A stretch of 64,000 nucleotides of DNA from contig OZ022349.1 of assembly GCA_963989245.1 (NCBI GenBank), positions 2,243,786 through 2,307,785 on the forward strand, written 5' to 3'. This DNA is from Nansenia antarctica (taxonomy: Eukaryota; Chordata; Actinopteri; Argentiniformes; Microstomatidae). The translations under genes and the position numbers were made by a program. Below the pieces are notes generated by a model. It was not told the origin of the DNA, made no database searches, and worked only from the letters and a program-made list of their open reading frames with translations. Positions 44,645 through 54,463 of the stretch are shown in pieces (within the stretch, counting starts at the first letter, position 1; each line of letters starts with the position of its first letter).

Positions 44645-47188
44645 TCACTTAATAAACAAATCATCAAAAGAGGAAACAAAATCAGAAAGCAAAACAGAAT
44701 CCAGCTTTTGCTCATCAGCTACGTTGGTCAACATTAAAGCATTAATAGGAACATCAGAAATACACTTTCCACAACATTTGATCAAAATACCAAGTAACAT
44801 AATACAGATGATAATGACAACAAAAATAATAGCGACGGACCTGATCATATTACCAATACCTGAAAAAGCAGAATCAAAGAAATCTAACATATTCCAACCG
44901 TGTTCTTTATGTAAATCCTCTACACCCTTCTTGTTAGATTCATGAAAATCATGCAAAGCGTCACCAGAATCCGAAATATAACTGCAGCATTCACCGCCTA
45001 TCAAAGCACAAGTACCACCCTGACTGGCCAAAATAATGTCCAAAGCCATTCTATTTTGGAGAGCTACATTCTTAGTTTCAGTCAATTCAGTGGCCAGGGC
45101 AGACACTACAGCATCCGAAGCATTAATGTGTTTTTCAAGAACGGATGATAAGGCACTTAATTCAGTCTGAGTGTTGTAGACACCATAACTTGGGAATATT
45201 AGGCCAAAAAACTTCTGAGCGGCAGACAACGCCCTACGACTACGATGGGTTGCTTGTTTGTGAAGTACAGACATCTCCTCCCGAGTAACTTTCCTAATCA
45301 AAGGTATCAGATGAGCCAAATAACAACCACCCTCAATCGAAGCAGGAAGCTTAGAGAATGCATCATTATCACACACAAGAAACACATGTTCCGGGAGTTG
45401 AAGCTCCGTACCAGGATACGAGAAAATGGTTCCACCTACACAAGACGCAGCCCCTAACTGACGAACCGAGCTGATCTTGGGCCGTACTTGAATGTCAATA
45501 CAGGTTGTAACATTTACGAGAGGCATGACTTTAAGCTGCGTGGTGCCTCTCTGCCGTCTGGTAGTATTGGTATCATGTAATTTCATTTGAGGCACCATAG
45601 CACAATCAACAACTTTACATTTTAATCCAGAAATAACAACTGAACCCCTCCACCGTGTAGAAGTCACACTCCCAGAACATGACAGATGAGGACTCAATGC
45701 AGTACCATTTAATTGAGCGAACATAGCTTGGATAATATATATCTTCTTCGGACCTGTTGGTTGTGACAAATGTGTAAGCCTATCAATAATAACCTTCCCC
45801 ACACCGCTAGGCCTATGGTGTTTGTTAACCGCTGCTGTCAGACGTTCCAACACACCAATATCCACACCTGCATAGGAAGAATTTAAAGGAACCAGAATCG
45901 TGCTGGGCTGACAAGAAGAGCTCTGGTTCTTGCCCTGTAAAACAAATGGGGCTAAACCCTGCCAATTATAATGAAGCCATTCTGCTTTAGTTAACGGTAT
46001 GGGGAAAAACATAGGAGCAGACGCACTTACAGGGACCTGTTGACAAATCCAGCAATCAGAATAATTCATTTTTGAAGCAAAATCTTTCATGATACTAGTG
46101 GCAGAATTAGGGTGGGACCGTGTCCCCAGGTGATTAGAATCATACAACAAATAATCGTCAGTAGCAACTACAATCGCCTTCGTAGGAGCCTTCACAGCAA
46201 CATTTTCAACCTTTCCTGGTAACTCATCGTGAACATATTTATGCACCAATGTCTCACAGTCCGAGGTCCTATAGTGGTGTGGATAGTCAGGCCTGGTCCT
46301 ACAAATTTTGTCCTTGAAATTGTTGGATTTACTAGACACCGGTTCACCGATATCACGTCTAGCACACCAATACGAGCTCTCTTCCTGGTCAACATTAGTT
46401 AATGTCACACGAGTTTCTTGCATGTTGCTTGAGTACTGATCAAGTGTAATATATGTAGTATCCAATAAATACCACTCGCTCTCTTCGGCGGTATAGATCA
46501 AACAATCATCAATAGTACAACGTGAATGTGGGCAAGTAAAAGCTCTACTTGCTATGATCATTCTTCTCTGACGTCCAGGCATAACAGTGTGTGAGTAAAG
46601 TGTAACATTGTCCAAAGAAGTCAATGGGGTAGGAACACTAAGGGGTATATCAGTCTCTGAAACGGCATGGCTTGAGTTTCCTCCTAATTGGCCTTGGTGT
46701 TTTACGGGGTCTGACTGGTTGAGGTGTATCACTGACAGGTCTGTGTCTCTCAATGGTACCTCGGTCCGGGCATCCGCCCGGGTTGCTGACATCTCCGTCT
46801 GGAGCATTGTCAGGGTCGGAAGGGGTGACAACAGGGGCAACACCAGGCTCGGTAGAACCCCCAAGAGGGGTGTCGCAGTCACTGGATCCTTCACGGTCTC
46901 CGTTGACCCACTCATCAGTGGGCTGGACAGGGTCTGGGACGAGGCCCCCGGCATCATCTGCATCATGACGCAGATACTCACCAACATCTTCGTCAGCCTG
47001 GATGTCCAAGCTGTGGACTTCCTCGTCCCCAGGGATCTCCTCACCATCCTGCTGAGGTTCTCCCTCATCGTCCTCATTGGGTGCCTTGATGCAGTGATGA
47101 ACGTGATACCAGGTGGGGGACCCCTTGATTTGGAGGGCAGTCCCAGTGCACCGAACGACCTCGTAAGGTCCTTCCCGTCGAGCCTCAT
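44645..47188 (-). CDS. env: Retroviral envelope glycoprotein (Env), open frame of 847 codons
   Basis: Surface/transmembrane precursor of a gamma-type retrovirus. Visible marks are a CWIC motif (residues 379-382), the surface-subunit thiol motif; an RSRR furin-type site (649-652); a hydrophobic stretch after it; an LQNRMALDIIL segment (709-720) in the immunosuppressive-domain position; CX6CC (727-735); and a membrane helix at about 784-804 followed by a cytoplasmic tail of about 40 residues. CWIC plus CX6CC predicts a disulphide-linked SU-TM. Several N-glycosylation sequons are present (for example NSS 171, NVT 194, NQS 421). The first ~180 codons overlap the 3' end of pol in another frame, so the true start is uncertain. 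Candidate signal segments are at residues 68-84 and 108-129. Expression presumably uses a spliced mRNA from the donor at 55724; I could not fix the acceptor. No break is seen. Confidence 0.93.
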   Translation of the reverse strand: MRLDGKDLTRSFGALGLPSKSRGPPPGITFITASRHPMRTMRENLSRMVRRSLGTRKSTAWTSRLTKMLVSICVMMQMMPGASSQTLSSPLMSGSTETVKDPVTATPLLGVLPSLVLPLLSPLPTLTMLQTEMSATRADARTEVPLRDTDLSVIHLNQSDPVKHQGQLGGNSSHAVSETDIPLSVPTPLTSLDNVTLYSHTVMPGRQRRMIIASRAFTCPHSRCTIDDCLIYTAEESEWYLLDTTYITLDQYSSNMQETRVTLTNVDQEESSYWCARRDIGEPVSSKSNNFKDKICRTRPDYPHHYRTSDCETLVHKYVHDELPGKVENVAVKAPTKAIVVATDDYLLYDSNHLGTRSHPNSATSIMKDFASKMNYSDCWICQQVPVSASAPMFFPIPLTKAEWLHYNWQGLAPFVLQGKNQSSSCQPSTILVPLNSSYAGVDIGVLERLTAAVNKHHRPSGVGKVIIDRLTHLSQPTGPKKIYIIQAMFAQLNGTALSPHLSCSGSVTSTRWRGSVVISGLKCKVVDCAMVPQMKLHDTNTTRRQRGTTQLKVMPLVNVTTCIDIQVRPKISSVRQLGAASCVGGTIFSYPGTELQLPEHVFLVCDNDAFSKLPASIEGGCYLAHLIPLIRKVTREEMSVLHKQATHRSRRALSAAQKFFGLIFPSYGVYNTQTELSALSSVLEKHINASDAVVSALATELTETKNVALQNRMALDIILASQGGTCALIGGECCSYISDSGDALHDFHESNKKGVEDLHKEHGWNMLDFFDSAFSGIGNMIRSVAIIFVVIIICIMLLGILIKCCGKCISDVPINALMLTNVADEQKLDSVLLSDFVSSFDDLFIK

Positions 47189-50100
47189 GCCACTTCCGTC
47201 TGTAGACCTTCACGTAGACCTTGTCACCCGGTTGCAACGCGTCCTTCCTCTCCTGTGCGTTCACCTCCTCTTCACGTTCCTGTTTGTGGAGCACATAAGA
47301 AGAGATACTCTTTTGCCGGTTAGTCATGTACTGTACATAGGCTTTCATGTCACTCTCCAGGAGAGCCAAACTTGGCCCTTTCCCACTGGTTCGTACACAG
47401 GGAGCTGTCATTATCCTCCCCATTACCAGTTCATGGGGAGTCAAGTGCAGCCCTCGAATCTCACTGGAACGACAGGCCATCAATGCAAGAGGGAGTCCTT
47501 CTAACCAATTAAGACCTGTATGCTTACAGACCTTAGAAAGACGGTTCTTAAGGACCCCGTTCATCCTCTCTACTATCCCCTGGCTTTGAGGTGAGTAAAT
47601 ACACCCAAGTCTCTGCTTGATTCCCAACTTTTGTAGTATAAGCTTTACCGTCTTATCCACAAATTCCTTACCATTGTCTGACGATATCCTATCTGGAATT
47701 CCAAACCTAGGCATGACTTCCCTGCATAGGAACTTTGCTACAGACTGAGCATCCTTTCTTCGAGTGGGGCAAGCTTCTACCCATCTGCTGAACCTGTCTA
47801 CTACAACTAGCATGTACCTGTATCCTGCAATAGGTTGAATCATGTCCACATAATCAATCACTAAATGTTTCATTGGCCCGTTTGGGGTAGGGATATGCCC
47901 AGTTCCCACTGGTATTCCAGGTCTGATATTGTTCTTCAAACAGACCACACATTGACCAAGGACATGGTCTATTTGTTCCAACAAATATGGAGCCCAAAAA
48001 CCATATTCCTTGGTGATCTTGCGTCTTACCTCCCCCCTGGACACATGTGCTAATCCATGAGCTTCCTGTATCAGTACGCCTAATAAATCTGGGGGTGCCA
48101 CAACCAGCCCCTCATGATTTCTCCATAGACCTGTGTCATCCTGACTAGCTCCTCTTGTTAACCATAAGTTTTTGTCTAGCGCATTTGCCTCACTCTGTAA
48201 CATCAACAAATCCTCAAGCGTGACCATGCCCTGTAACTGTACTTCATGTGTGACCAGCAGAACTTTACCTGCTTTGTCTGCTCCTGTAATAGCTTTGGCT
48301 GCATCATCTGCAGCCCTGTTACCTTGTGTGACATGTGATGAGTCAGATCTGTGTGCGGCACACTTCACTATGGCTAATTCCCTTGGTTTCATCATGGCTT
48401 GTAACAGCTTCATGATTTGAGCGTGGTGCTGAATAGGCGAACCATCAGTTTTCTTAAAACCCCGTCCCTTCCATACAGCTCCATGTAAATGACACACATT
48501 GTGGGCATAGGCAGAGTCGGTGTATACTGTCACTCTTTGTCCGGTTCCCAAATTGCATGCTTCTGTGAGGGCAATCAATTCAGCCAACTGAGCTGAACAA
48601 GGCTGAGGAACAGCCTCGGCTTGTTCCACAATGAACCCCGAATTTTGGGATCGGACTATGGCATACCCGGCACGTAAATGTTCTCCTACCCGGTAACAAG
48701 ATCCATCAGTCCAATACTCAACGTCAGCTTCCTTTAAAGGCAAAGCTAGTAGATCTGCTCTAAGCTTAGAGTACCTCGTAGCTTCCTTCACACAATCGTG
48801 TGGTTCCCCATCTTCTGGGGTTGGCAAGGTCTCTGCTGGGTTAAGTGTGTTACATCTTAGTAAGGTTACATCTTCCCTTTCCAACATCCTGTAATAATCC
48901 CTAATCCTAGGCATCGTCAAAGTGTACTTGCCTTGATTCAAGAGGTTCCTTAGACTGTGGTGGCAGAGAATGGTAATTGGGTACCCCATTGTTAAGGCTG
49001 TTGCCTTCTCGTACATAAGATAAGCCCCGGCCATTGCTCTGTAACATGGCGCGAAACCCATTTCTACCTCTGAATATGCGACAGAGTAATAGGCTATGGG
49101 CTGTGGACTAGGTCCAATGCCTGTTGGTTGCGTAAGAACAGCGCAGGCATACTTCCCCTCGGCTGAAGAAGAAACATACAATCCAAATTCTTTGGAATAA
49201 TCTGGAAGCGCTAAAGCTGGCGCTTCTTGCAATTTGTGTTTAATTGTCTCAAACGCCAAATCAGCTTCCCTTGTCCAAGTAATGCAAGATTGGAGGTTAT
49301 CGCTACCTGTTTCCTTAATCATCCCCCTCAATGGAGCGACTAGTCTAGAGTAATCCTCCACCCATGCTGAACTATACCCAGTAATGCCCAAAAACATCAT
49401 CATTTCCCTAACCGTTCGTGGTTTTGGAGCCTTCTGAATAGCTTCCAAATGTTCATTTGTGACGCTGCGATGTCCCTGTGTAATGGATTGTCCTAAGTAA
49501 GTTACCTTTTCCTGACAATACTGTAGCTTCTTTTTAGACACCTTGTGTCCCTTCTCCGCCAAAACCTTTAACAGTTTAACGGAATCCCTGTGACATGTTT
49601 CTTCATCTGGGGCACAAAGGAGTATGTCATCCATGTACTGAATGGCAGTACTACTTATCATCTGTTCTAACCCGTCTAAGTCCTCCCTTAAGACCTGATT
49701 AAAAACATGAGGACTGTGTTTGTACCCCTGTGGCATTCTGGTATATTGATAATGCTGACCTTTGTAGGTAAACCCAAATAACCCTTGACTTTCTACACTA
49801 AGAGGTATAGAAAAGAAAGCCCCGCATAAATCAATCACTGTAAATACTTTGGCTGTAGATGGAATCTGAGTCAACAGCACATGAGGATCAGGAACTTCAG
49901 CTGGATAGCTGACGACTACCTCATTCACAGCCCGTAGGTCATGTACCAGACGATATGAACCATCAGGTTTCGTCACTGGCAGAAGAGGTGTATTGCTTAA
50001 CGGATATTGAGTTATCTTCAGGACTCCTGCCTCTAACAGTCCTTTGATCTGTGGCTCAATTCCATCAATTGCTTCCTGTTTCAATGGGTATTGGTTTTTC

Positions 50101-51170
50101 CAAGGGGGTTCTGCACCCGGTATGAGTTCAACTCTCAATGGACGAGCTGATTTCACAAATCCAATGTCTGTACTGTTCTTTGCCCACAGGTCGGCTGGCA
50201 CGTTCTGCATCATTTCTTCTCTGAGGTCTCTGTCAGCTTGTACAGGAAGGATTAGCTGGTTCATTAGCTTCACAGTCTGCGGATGTCCTATTCCTTGAGC
50301 AGAGATCATCAGTTTGGTGAACTGTCCATCAATGCTCCTCCAGATAGCAGGGTTTTCTTTTGTCGTTACAAATCTGGCTTTTTCTGAGTCTGCCATCATT
50401 GCCCCTAAATGCTTCTGCTTATAGTGTTCAGATATCATAAGTGTCACATGAGGGATGCTACCCTCAATCTTATGCTCCTGATCTAGATAAGTGTCACTGT
50501 TTATCTTCATAGCCACTCCCTGAGGGCCTAGGATTATACAACTTGCACTAAGCTGTACCTGTTTTGGCTGATGCTTCAGCCACTCATCTGGGGTTGCATC
50601 TGCAACTTCTCTAAAATACTGGAGTGTACAATGCAATGGATCAGTAGGTCTTCTGGCCTCTGCCATGTGTGCCAGGATATAATTGTCCCACATCCTTGCT
50701 GGTTCCATTAGGTCTGGGCTAAGCCCTCCCACCCAATATACCATAGATGCGTTGTTGTCCATCATGACAGACAGTTGTCTGTTCTCTTGTGGCACTGTTA
50801 CCTGACAGCCGTCCGGTGTGCATTTCACGGTACAATTTAACTGGCATAGTGCATCTCTCCCTAGTAGCCCTATTGGCGTGTGTTCTGATACAAGTATTGA
50901 CAGATTTGCTCTCTGTCCTTTGTACTCTAAGCTTACAAGCTCAGTAGTAGGGATCAGCTGTTTAATTCCCTCGAATCCGATTGTCTTCACATATCTCCCA
51001 GACATAGGAAGGTGCGTGGCGTCTTCAGGCTTCAGACAGGTGTAGGCTGCTCCACTGTCCACCATCAATTCTAATGGACGTTGGTTGACCGACACCCATA
51101 TTGTAGGTTCATCTTCAGGCCTGTTTGTCACCACCAGCTGGCACCCCCCTTTCGGATCTTCTGGGCACCC
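46650..51170 (-). CDS. pol: Retroviral Pol (protease, RT, RNase H, integrase), read through from gag
   Basis: In frame with gag after the amber codon at 51171-51173. There is no ATG near the start, so synthesis as Gag-Pol is implied. Numbering from the GTG at 51134: protease with DSGA (26-29) and LLGRDAL (90-96). The reverse transcriptase has RLVHDLRAVN (395-404), MPQG (467-470) and YMDD (500-503). RNase H residues are D810 (YWTDGS), E852, D873 (YTDSAY) and D943/D944. Integrase zinc residues are H1026, H1030, C1062 and C1065, with catalytic D1094, D1153 and E1189 (D-X35-E), then GPY (1322-1324), the gamma-type C-terminal motif. After about residue 1352 comes a 142-residue acidic, proline-rich tail ending in a basic stretch, overlapping env. 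All catalytic residues are present and the frame is unbroken. Confidence 0.96.
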   Translation of the reverse strand, partial: GCPEDPKGGCQLVVTNRPEDEPTIWVSVNQRPLELMVDSGAAYTCLKPEDATHLPMSGRYVKTIGFEGIKQLIPTTELVSLEYKGQRANLSILVSEHTPIGLLGRDALCQLNCTVKCTPDGCQVTVPQENRQLSVMMDNNASMVYWVGGLSPDLMEPARMWDNYILAHMAEARRPTDPLHCTLQYFREVADATPDEWLKHQPKQVQLSASCIILGPQGVAMKINSDTYLDQEHKIEGSIPHVTLMISEHYKQKHLGAMMADSEKARFVTTKENPAIWRSIDGQFTKLMISAQGIGHPQTVKLMNQLILPVQADRDLREEMMQNVPADLWAKNSTDIGFVKSARPLRVELIPGAEPPWKNQYPLKQEAIDGIEPQIKGLLEAGVLKITQYPLSNTPLLPVTKPDGSYRLVHDLRAVNEVVVSYPAEVPDPHVLLTQIPSTAKVFTVIDLCGAFFSIPLSVESQGLFGFTYKGQHYQYTRMPQGYKHSPHVFNQVLREDLDGLEQMISSTAIQYMDDILLCAPDEETCHRDSVKLLKVLAEKGHKVSKKKLQYCQEKVTYLGQSITQGHRSVTNEHLEAIQKAPKPRTVREMMMFLGITGYSSAWVEDYSRLVAPLRGMIKETGSDNLQSCITWTREADLAFETIKHKLQEAPALALPDYSKEFGLYVSSSAEGKYACAVLTQPTGIGPSPQPIAYYSVAYSEVEMGFAPCYRAMAGAYLMYEKATALTMGYPITILCHHSLRNLLNQGKYTLTMPRIRDYYRMLEREDVTLLRCNTLNPAETLPTPEDGEPHDCVKEATRYSKLRADLLALPLKEADVEYWTDGSCYRVGEHLRAGYAIVRSQNSGFIVEQAEAVPQPCSAQLAELIALTEACNLGTGQRVTVYTDSAYAHNVCHLHGAVWKGRGFKKTDGSPIQHHAQIMKLLQAMMKPRELAIVKCAAHRSDSSHVTQGNRAADDAAKAITGADKAGKVLLVTHEVQLQGMVTLEDLLMLQSEANALDKNLWLTRGASQDDTGLWRNHEGLVVAPPDLLGVLIQEAHGLAHVSRGEVRRKITKEYGFWAPYLLEQIDHVLGQCVVCLKNNIRPGIPVGTGHIPTPNGPMKHLVIDYVDMIQPIAGYRYMLVVVDRFSRWVEACPTRRKDAQSVAKFLCREVMPRFGIPDRISSDNGKEFVDKTVKLILQKLGIKQRLGCIYSPQSQGIVERMNGVLKNRLSKVCKHTGLNWLEGLPLALMACRSSEIRGLHLTPHELVMGRIMTAPCVRTSGKGPSLALLESDMKAYVQYMTNRQKSISSYVLHKQEREEEVNAQERKDALQPGDKVYVKVYRRKWHEARREGPYEVVRCTGTALQIKGSPTWYHVHHCIKAPNEDDEGEPQQDGEEIPGDEEVHSLDIQADEDVGEYLRHDADDAGGLVPDPVQPTDEWVNGDREGSSDCDTPLGGSTEPGVAPVVTPSDPDNAPDGDVSNPGGCPDRGTIERHRPVSDTPQPVRPRKTPRPIRRKLKPCRFRD

Positions 51171-51173
51171 CTA
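51171..51173 (-). promoter_or_regulatory. Amber gag stop / readthrough site
   Basis: TAG followed by GGG TGC, in the same frame as pol. Gamma- and epsilonretroviruses suppress a UAG here, aided by a downstream pseudoknot. A G-rich run (GGGGGG at about 51144-51149 in minus sense) lies in the right region, but I did not fold it. Confidence 0.85.
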
Positions 51174-53414
51174 TATCGCAGCTGCTGGGCCTCCATAGGG
51201 GTTCACCACTCCTGGAGCCGGTGCAGCAGGGGGCTTATTTCCTCCTTTCTGTTTCCCCCCTGCGCCCCCCTGGTTCTTCTTAAAGCAGGTACGTTTTAAG
51301 TGTCCATACTGGCCGCATACGAAACATGGTCCTAGTACCCTCCTCGGTGCTGTGGTCCATCCCTCTTGTGGTGGTCCTTGGCCAGGCTGGTTGTATGGAA
51401 CCACTTGCACCCCTGGTGGCCCCTGTGGGTATGGATTCCCCCCTTGTGGCCCCTGTGGGTATGACTGGGGAGGGACAATTTGCAGTTGCTGTGGCTGAGA
51501 TGGGACCTGTAGGGCTATAGTCTGCTCTCTCTCTTTGGTTTTCTTGCCTTCTGTCAATTGCACTTGAGTTAGTTTTCTGAGTGAGTCCTCGTCTTGTGCC
51601 TTCTGTGCCTGAATCTTCTTTCTAAATAATTCTACTTGGTGTGCTATGTTGTCTATATAAACAGCCTTGCTCATGTGTCGTAGGCCCACCACTTCTGCTA
51701 ACTTGTTCTTAACTGGGGTAGGGAGACCTTGTTGAATCTTTTCCCTGATTATGGCTTTTTCTAACGGGTTATCTTCGGCATCCTTCCCTGTCACACTTCT
51801 CCATTGAGAGTGCACACGGGCAACGTACCCCCGGGGATTTTCATCTCCCCCCAGTGGCTTCACAATGACATTGTCTGGGTGAATGTGAGTAGGGTATGTT
51901 TCTCTGATTGCCTTCCACAGCTTGCCTCTGTTTGCTGCGAAGAGTTCTGGATCATAAACGGATGTATCGATATATCTATGAAGTCCCGCCTTCATCAATA
52001 TTTCCTGCATGGTGTCCAATCCTGTAATGGTAGCTAAGAGTCTTTTCAAATCCCCCATAGCAGCGTGCGTCCCTGTCAATCTCACGTCGACTTGCGCCGT
52101 CCAAGGGTGGCCTCCATCTTCCAGGACTGGGAGTTTTTCGATCACTTCTGACAGATCCGTATGATTCCAAGGACGATATTCCATCTGGTTACCTCGAATC
52201 AGCACTGGGAAGTTCCCCTGAGTTTCCTCTTCTTCCGATGCTGTTTCATAATCGCTTACTTGTGGCTCTTGTGGCTCCGTTTTTACTTCCCGCCTTGGTG
52301 TCGCTTCCCGCCTTGGTGTCGCTTCCCGCCTTGGTGTCGCTCCGGACCTTGGGGAGTTCAACCGGGATGCAGGTGATGCTGCCGCTTGAGATTGACGACA
52401 CGTTTCTCTCTCTACGTCTAGGTCCTGCAGCTGTTGTCTGTAGTCCTCTTCGTTTCTTAGGATTTTCGCACGGAGTTTTCTTGCCCTCCTTTCTCCCTCC
52501 TCTTCATCCCTGTCTTCCTGCAGCTTCTTCTTCTTTTGCTCTAAGCTCTCTCTTCTCTTCCCTGCCTTCAGAGACTTCTGCTCATCTTCCGAACTATTTT
52601 CTTCTTTTCCCTTCTTATAGCGTATTTTCCCTCCCTGCTTTTCGGCCCTGGCTAGTAGTTTTCTTATCGGAGAACTGTAGCCTCCTTGTGCATTGCTGTC
52701 ATCACTGGAATCTTTGCCATCTCCTCCACTGCCATCTTCACCGTCATCCGTCTTGTCCCTCCTGTCGTCCCCTTTTCCCCTCGGCTCCTCCTTCTTTTTC
52801 TGTTTGGCACCTGACCTGTTCTCTGGTTCGAAGTCCACGGTCACTTTCGCTCTTCCCCTCTCTAGTACATTTTCATCCTTATCTTTGATAGTGAAGGTTC
52901 CACTCGTACTTAGGACAGGGACCTGAGGGTAGATCCGCTGAGAATTGTCCTCCAGTCTCTTGGCATAGGGAGGAGGACTGGAGATTGGAGCTGTGTGTGA
53001 GAATGGAATGTTCACTTTCTCTTCCATTGCTTTGGCCAATTCATCTCTTTTTTCTGGATCCATGTGAGCTGTTTTCTCTTTCCAAGCTAATGCTACTTTC
53101 TGCCCCTCTACCTTGAAGAGGTCTAAAATAGCTAACTCTAACCTGCGTTTCTCTGATCTAATCTTTCCTTTTTGATGCGCCTTATGTACATTGATAAGTA
53201 TCTCCAATGTTGCAATTAATTGTAAATCAAAGGTGCCCTCTGCTGGCCATGGTTGTTCAATGTCTGCCCAACGAATATTCCATTTCGTTGATATCTCGCT
53301 AATCTCCTTAACAAGAGGATTCATTTTTTCCACTATAGCCACAGGAGATGAATTTGCTAATATTCCCTTGTCTGTATTAACAGCCCTCACAATGTTACTG
53401 GGTTTGGCTCCCAT
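51171..53414 (-). CDS. gag: Retroviral Gag polyprotein, 747 codons
   Basis: Structural precursor (matrix, capsid, nucleocapsid). It starts MGAKPSN, so the Gly-2 needed for N-myristoylation is present; ATG context is AAC ATG G. A PPPY late-domain motif lies at residues 147-150. Residues about 200-345 are extremely charged and likely helical/coiled coil. A short tandem of TPRREA (360-376) follows, then capsid from about FPVL (402-405) to about 600. One zinc knuckle CX2CX4HX4C occupies residues 697-710, with a Gly/Pro/Lys-rich end. It is longer than typical mammalian gammaretroviral Gag (about 540 residues) owing to the charged central region. The frame is unbroken and ends in TAG. Confidence 0.95.
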   Translation of the reverse strand: MGAKPSNIVRAVNTDKGILANSSPVAIVEKMNPLVKEISEISTKWNIRWADIEQPWPAEGTFDLQLIATLEILINVHKAHQKGKIRSEKRRLELAILDLFKVEGQKVALAWKEKTAHMDPEKRDELAKAMEEKVNIPFSHTAPISSPPPYAKRLEDNSQRIYPQVPVLSTSGTFTIKDKDENVLERGRAKVTVDFEPENRSGAKQKKKEEPRGKGDDRRDKTDDGEDGSGGDGKDSSDDSNAQGGYSSPIRKLLARAEKQGGKIRYKKGKEENSSEDEQKSLKAGKRRESLEQKKKKLQEDRDEEEGERRARKLRAKILRNEEDYRQQLQDLDVERETCRQSQAAASPASRLNSPRSGATPRREATPRREATPRREVKTEPQEPQVSDYETASEEEETQGNFPVLIRGNQMEYRPWNHTDLSEVIEKLPVLEDGGHPWTAQVDVRLTGTHAAMGDLKRLLATITGLDTMQEILMKAGLHRYIDTSVYDPELFAANRGKLWKAIRETYPTHIHPDNVIVKPLGGDENPRGYVARVHSQWRSVTGKDAEDNPLEKAIIREKIQQGLPTPVKNKLAEVVGLRHMSKAVYIDNIAHQVELFRKKIQAQKAQDEDSLRKLTQVQLTEGKKTKEREQTIALQVPSQPQQLQIVPPQSYPQGPQGGNPYPQGPPGVQVVPYNQPGQGPPQEGWTTAPRRVLGPCFVCGQYGHLKRTCFKKNQGGAGGKQKGGNKPPAAPAPGVVNPYGGPAAAI

Positions 53415-54265
53415 GTTTGAAGTATTTATACTGCTTAATATGCTGAAAATATGCTATAAGGTGTACTTTCCTTACAACCCACCTTCTGTTGCTGTATCTG
53501 CTAAACAGATGCTAGTCCAACTCTTAACTGTGTCAACTGTCCACACAGAACACTACAACTCCGGAACAACGGATTGTTTCAGTGGTATTGTGTATTATTG
53601 ACTTAAATGTAATCTATGTGTATGCGTTTTAATCTAAATGGTTTTTTCCCTTATTATGTATGAATGTGTCACTTAATTGCTCAATCAATACTAATTATAG
53701 TTCAGGTCAACTTAATTATTAAACTACAAAGGCTGTTCAACACAATTATCAAATTACAAAAAGCAGGTCACGCTTTAAGTCTTTCTGATCCACAACCCCT
53801 TGCTTGATCAATCCTTAGATAGAAACTGTTCTGCTATTCTTTAATCAAGAACTGTGAAAAAAGAACTTAACTTCAAATAAAAAGATGTAAAACACGAATA
53901 TTAATCACAACCTGTAAAGAAATCGACTTGTCATTGGGAAGGAATAAAATGATTAATTATTCATTACAATCTGTAAGGAAATCGACCTGCTACTTGGAAG
54001 GAATGCACAATCAACTAGACTTAGTCATTTACACTTCATTGATGAAATCCTGTGGAAGAAAACGTCATCCCTAGACCACTATAAACCAATTGATCAAAGT
54101 TTTGTGAAAACTGAAAATGAAATAATCTGAATAATTAATTAAATCAATTTGTAATTACTTAAATTAATTGAAGTAACCCTCCATTTATCATTGTAAAAGA
54201 CTATATCGTCGACCTCAGGCGGATGCACTGATGGACCCGGTGTTCCAGTGTGATTCGTATTCCGT

Positions 54266-54463
54266 CCACTGGAGAGCAGCAAACAATTAAAAATGTCTTA
54301 TATTGTTCCAACCACTAGAGGGCAGTAAATAATTAAAAACGTCTTATCTTGTTTCAACCACCAGAGGGCAGTAAATAATTAAAAACGTCTTATCTTATTT
54401 CAACCACCAGAGGGCAGTACACAATTAAAAACGTCCTATCGTGTCTCGACCAGTAGAGGCCGC
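54266..54463. repeat. 46-bp tandem repeat with CTCF-like cores, about 4-5 units
   Basis: Unit starts at 54266, 54312, 54358, 54404 and 54450, exactly 46 bp apart. Three of them (54312, 54358, 54404) begin with CCAC(T/C)AGAGGGCAG, a full match to the CTCF core consensus CCASYAGRKGGCRS. The outer two are degenerate. The rest of the unit is AT-rich (AATTAAAAACGTCTTATCTT). Confidence 0.93.

Noticed and set aside
46608..47504. 298-codon plus-strand frame opposite env/pol
   Set aside because: Antisense shadow of two overlapping real frames; no recognisable domain.
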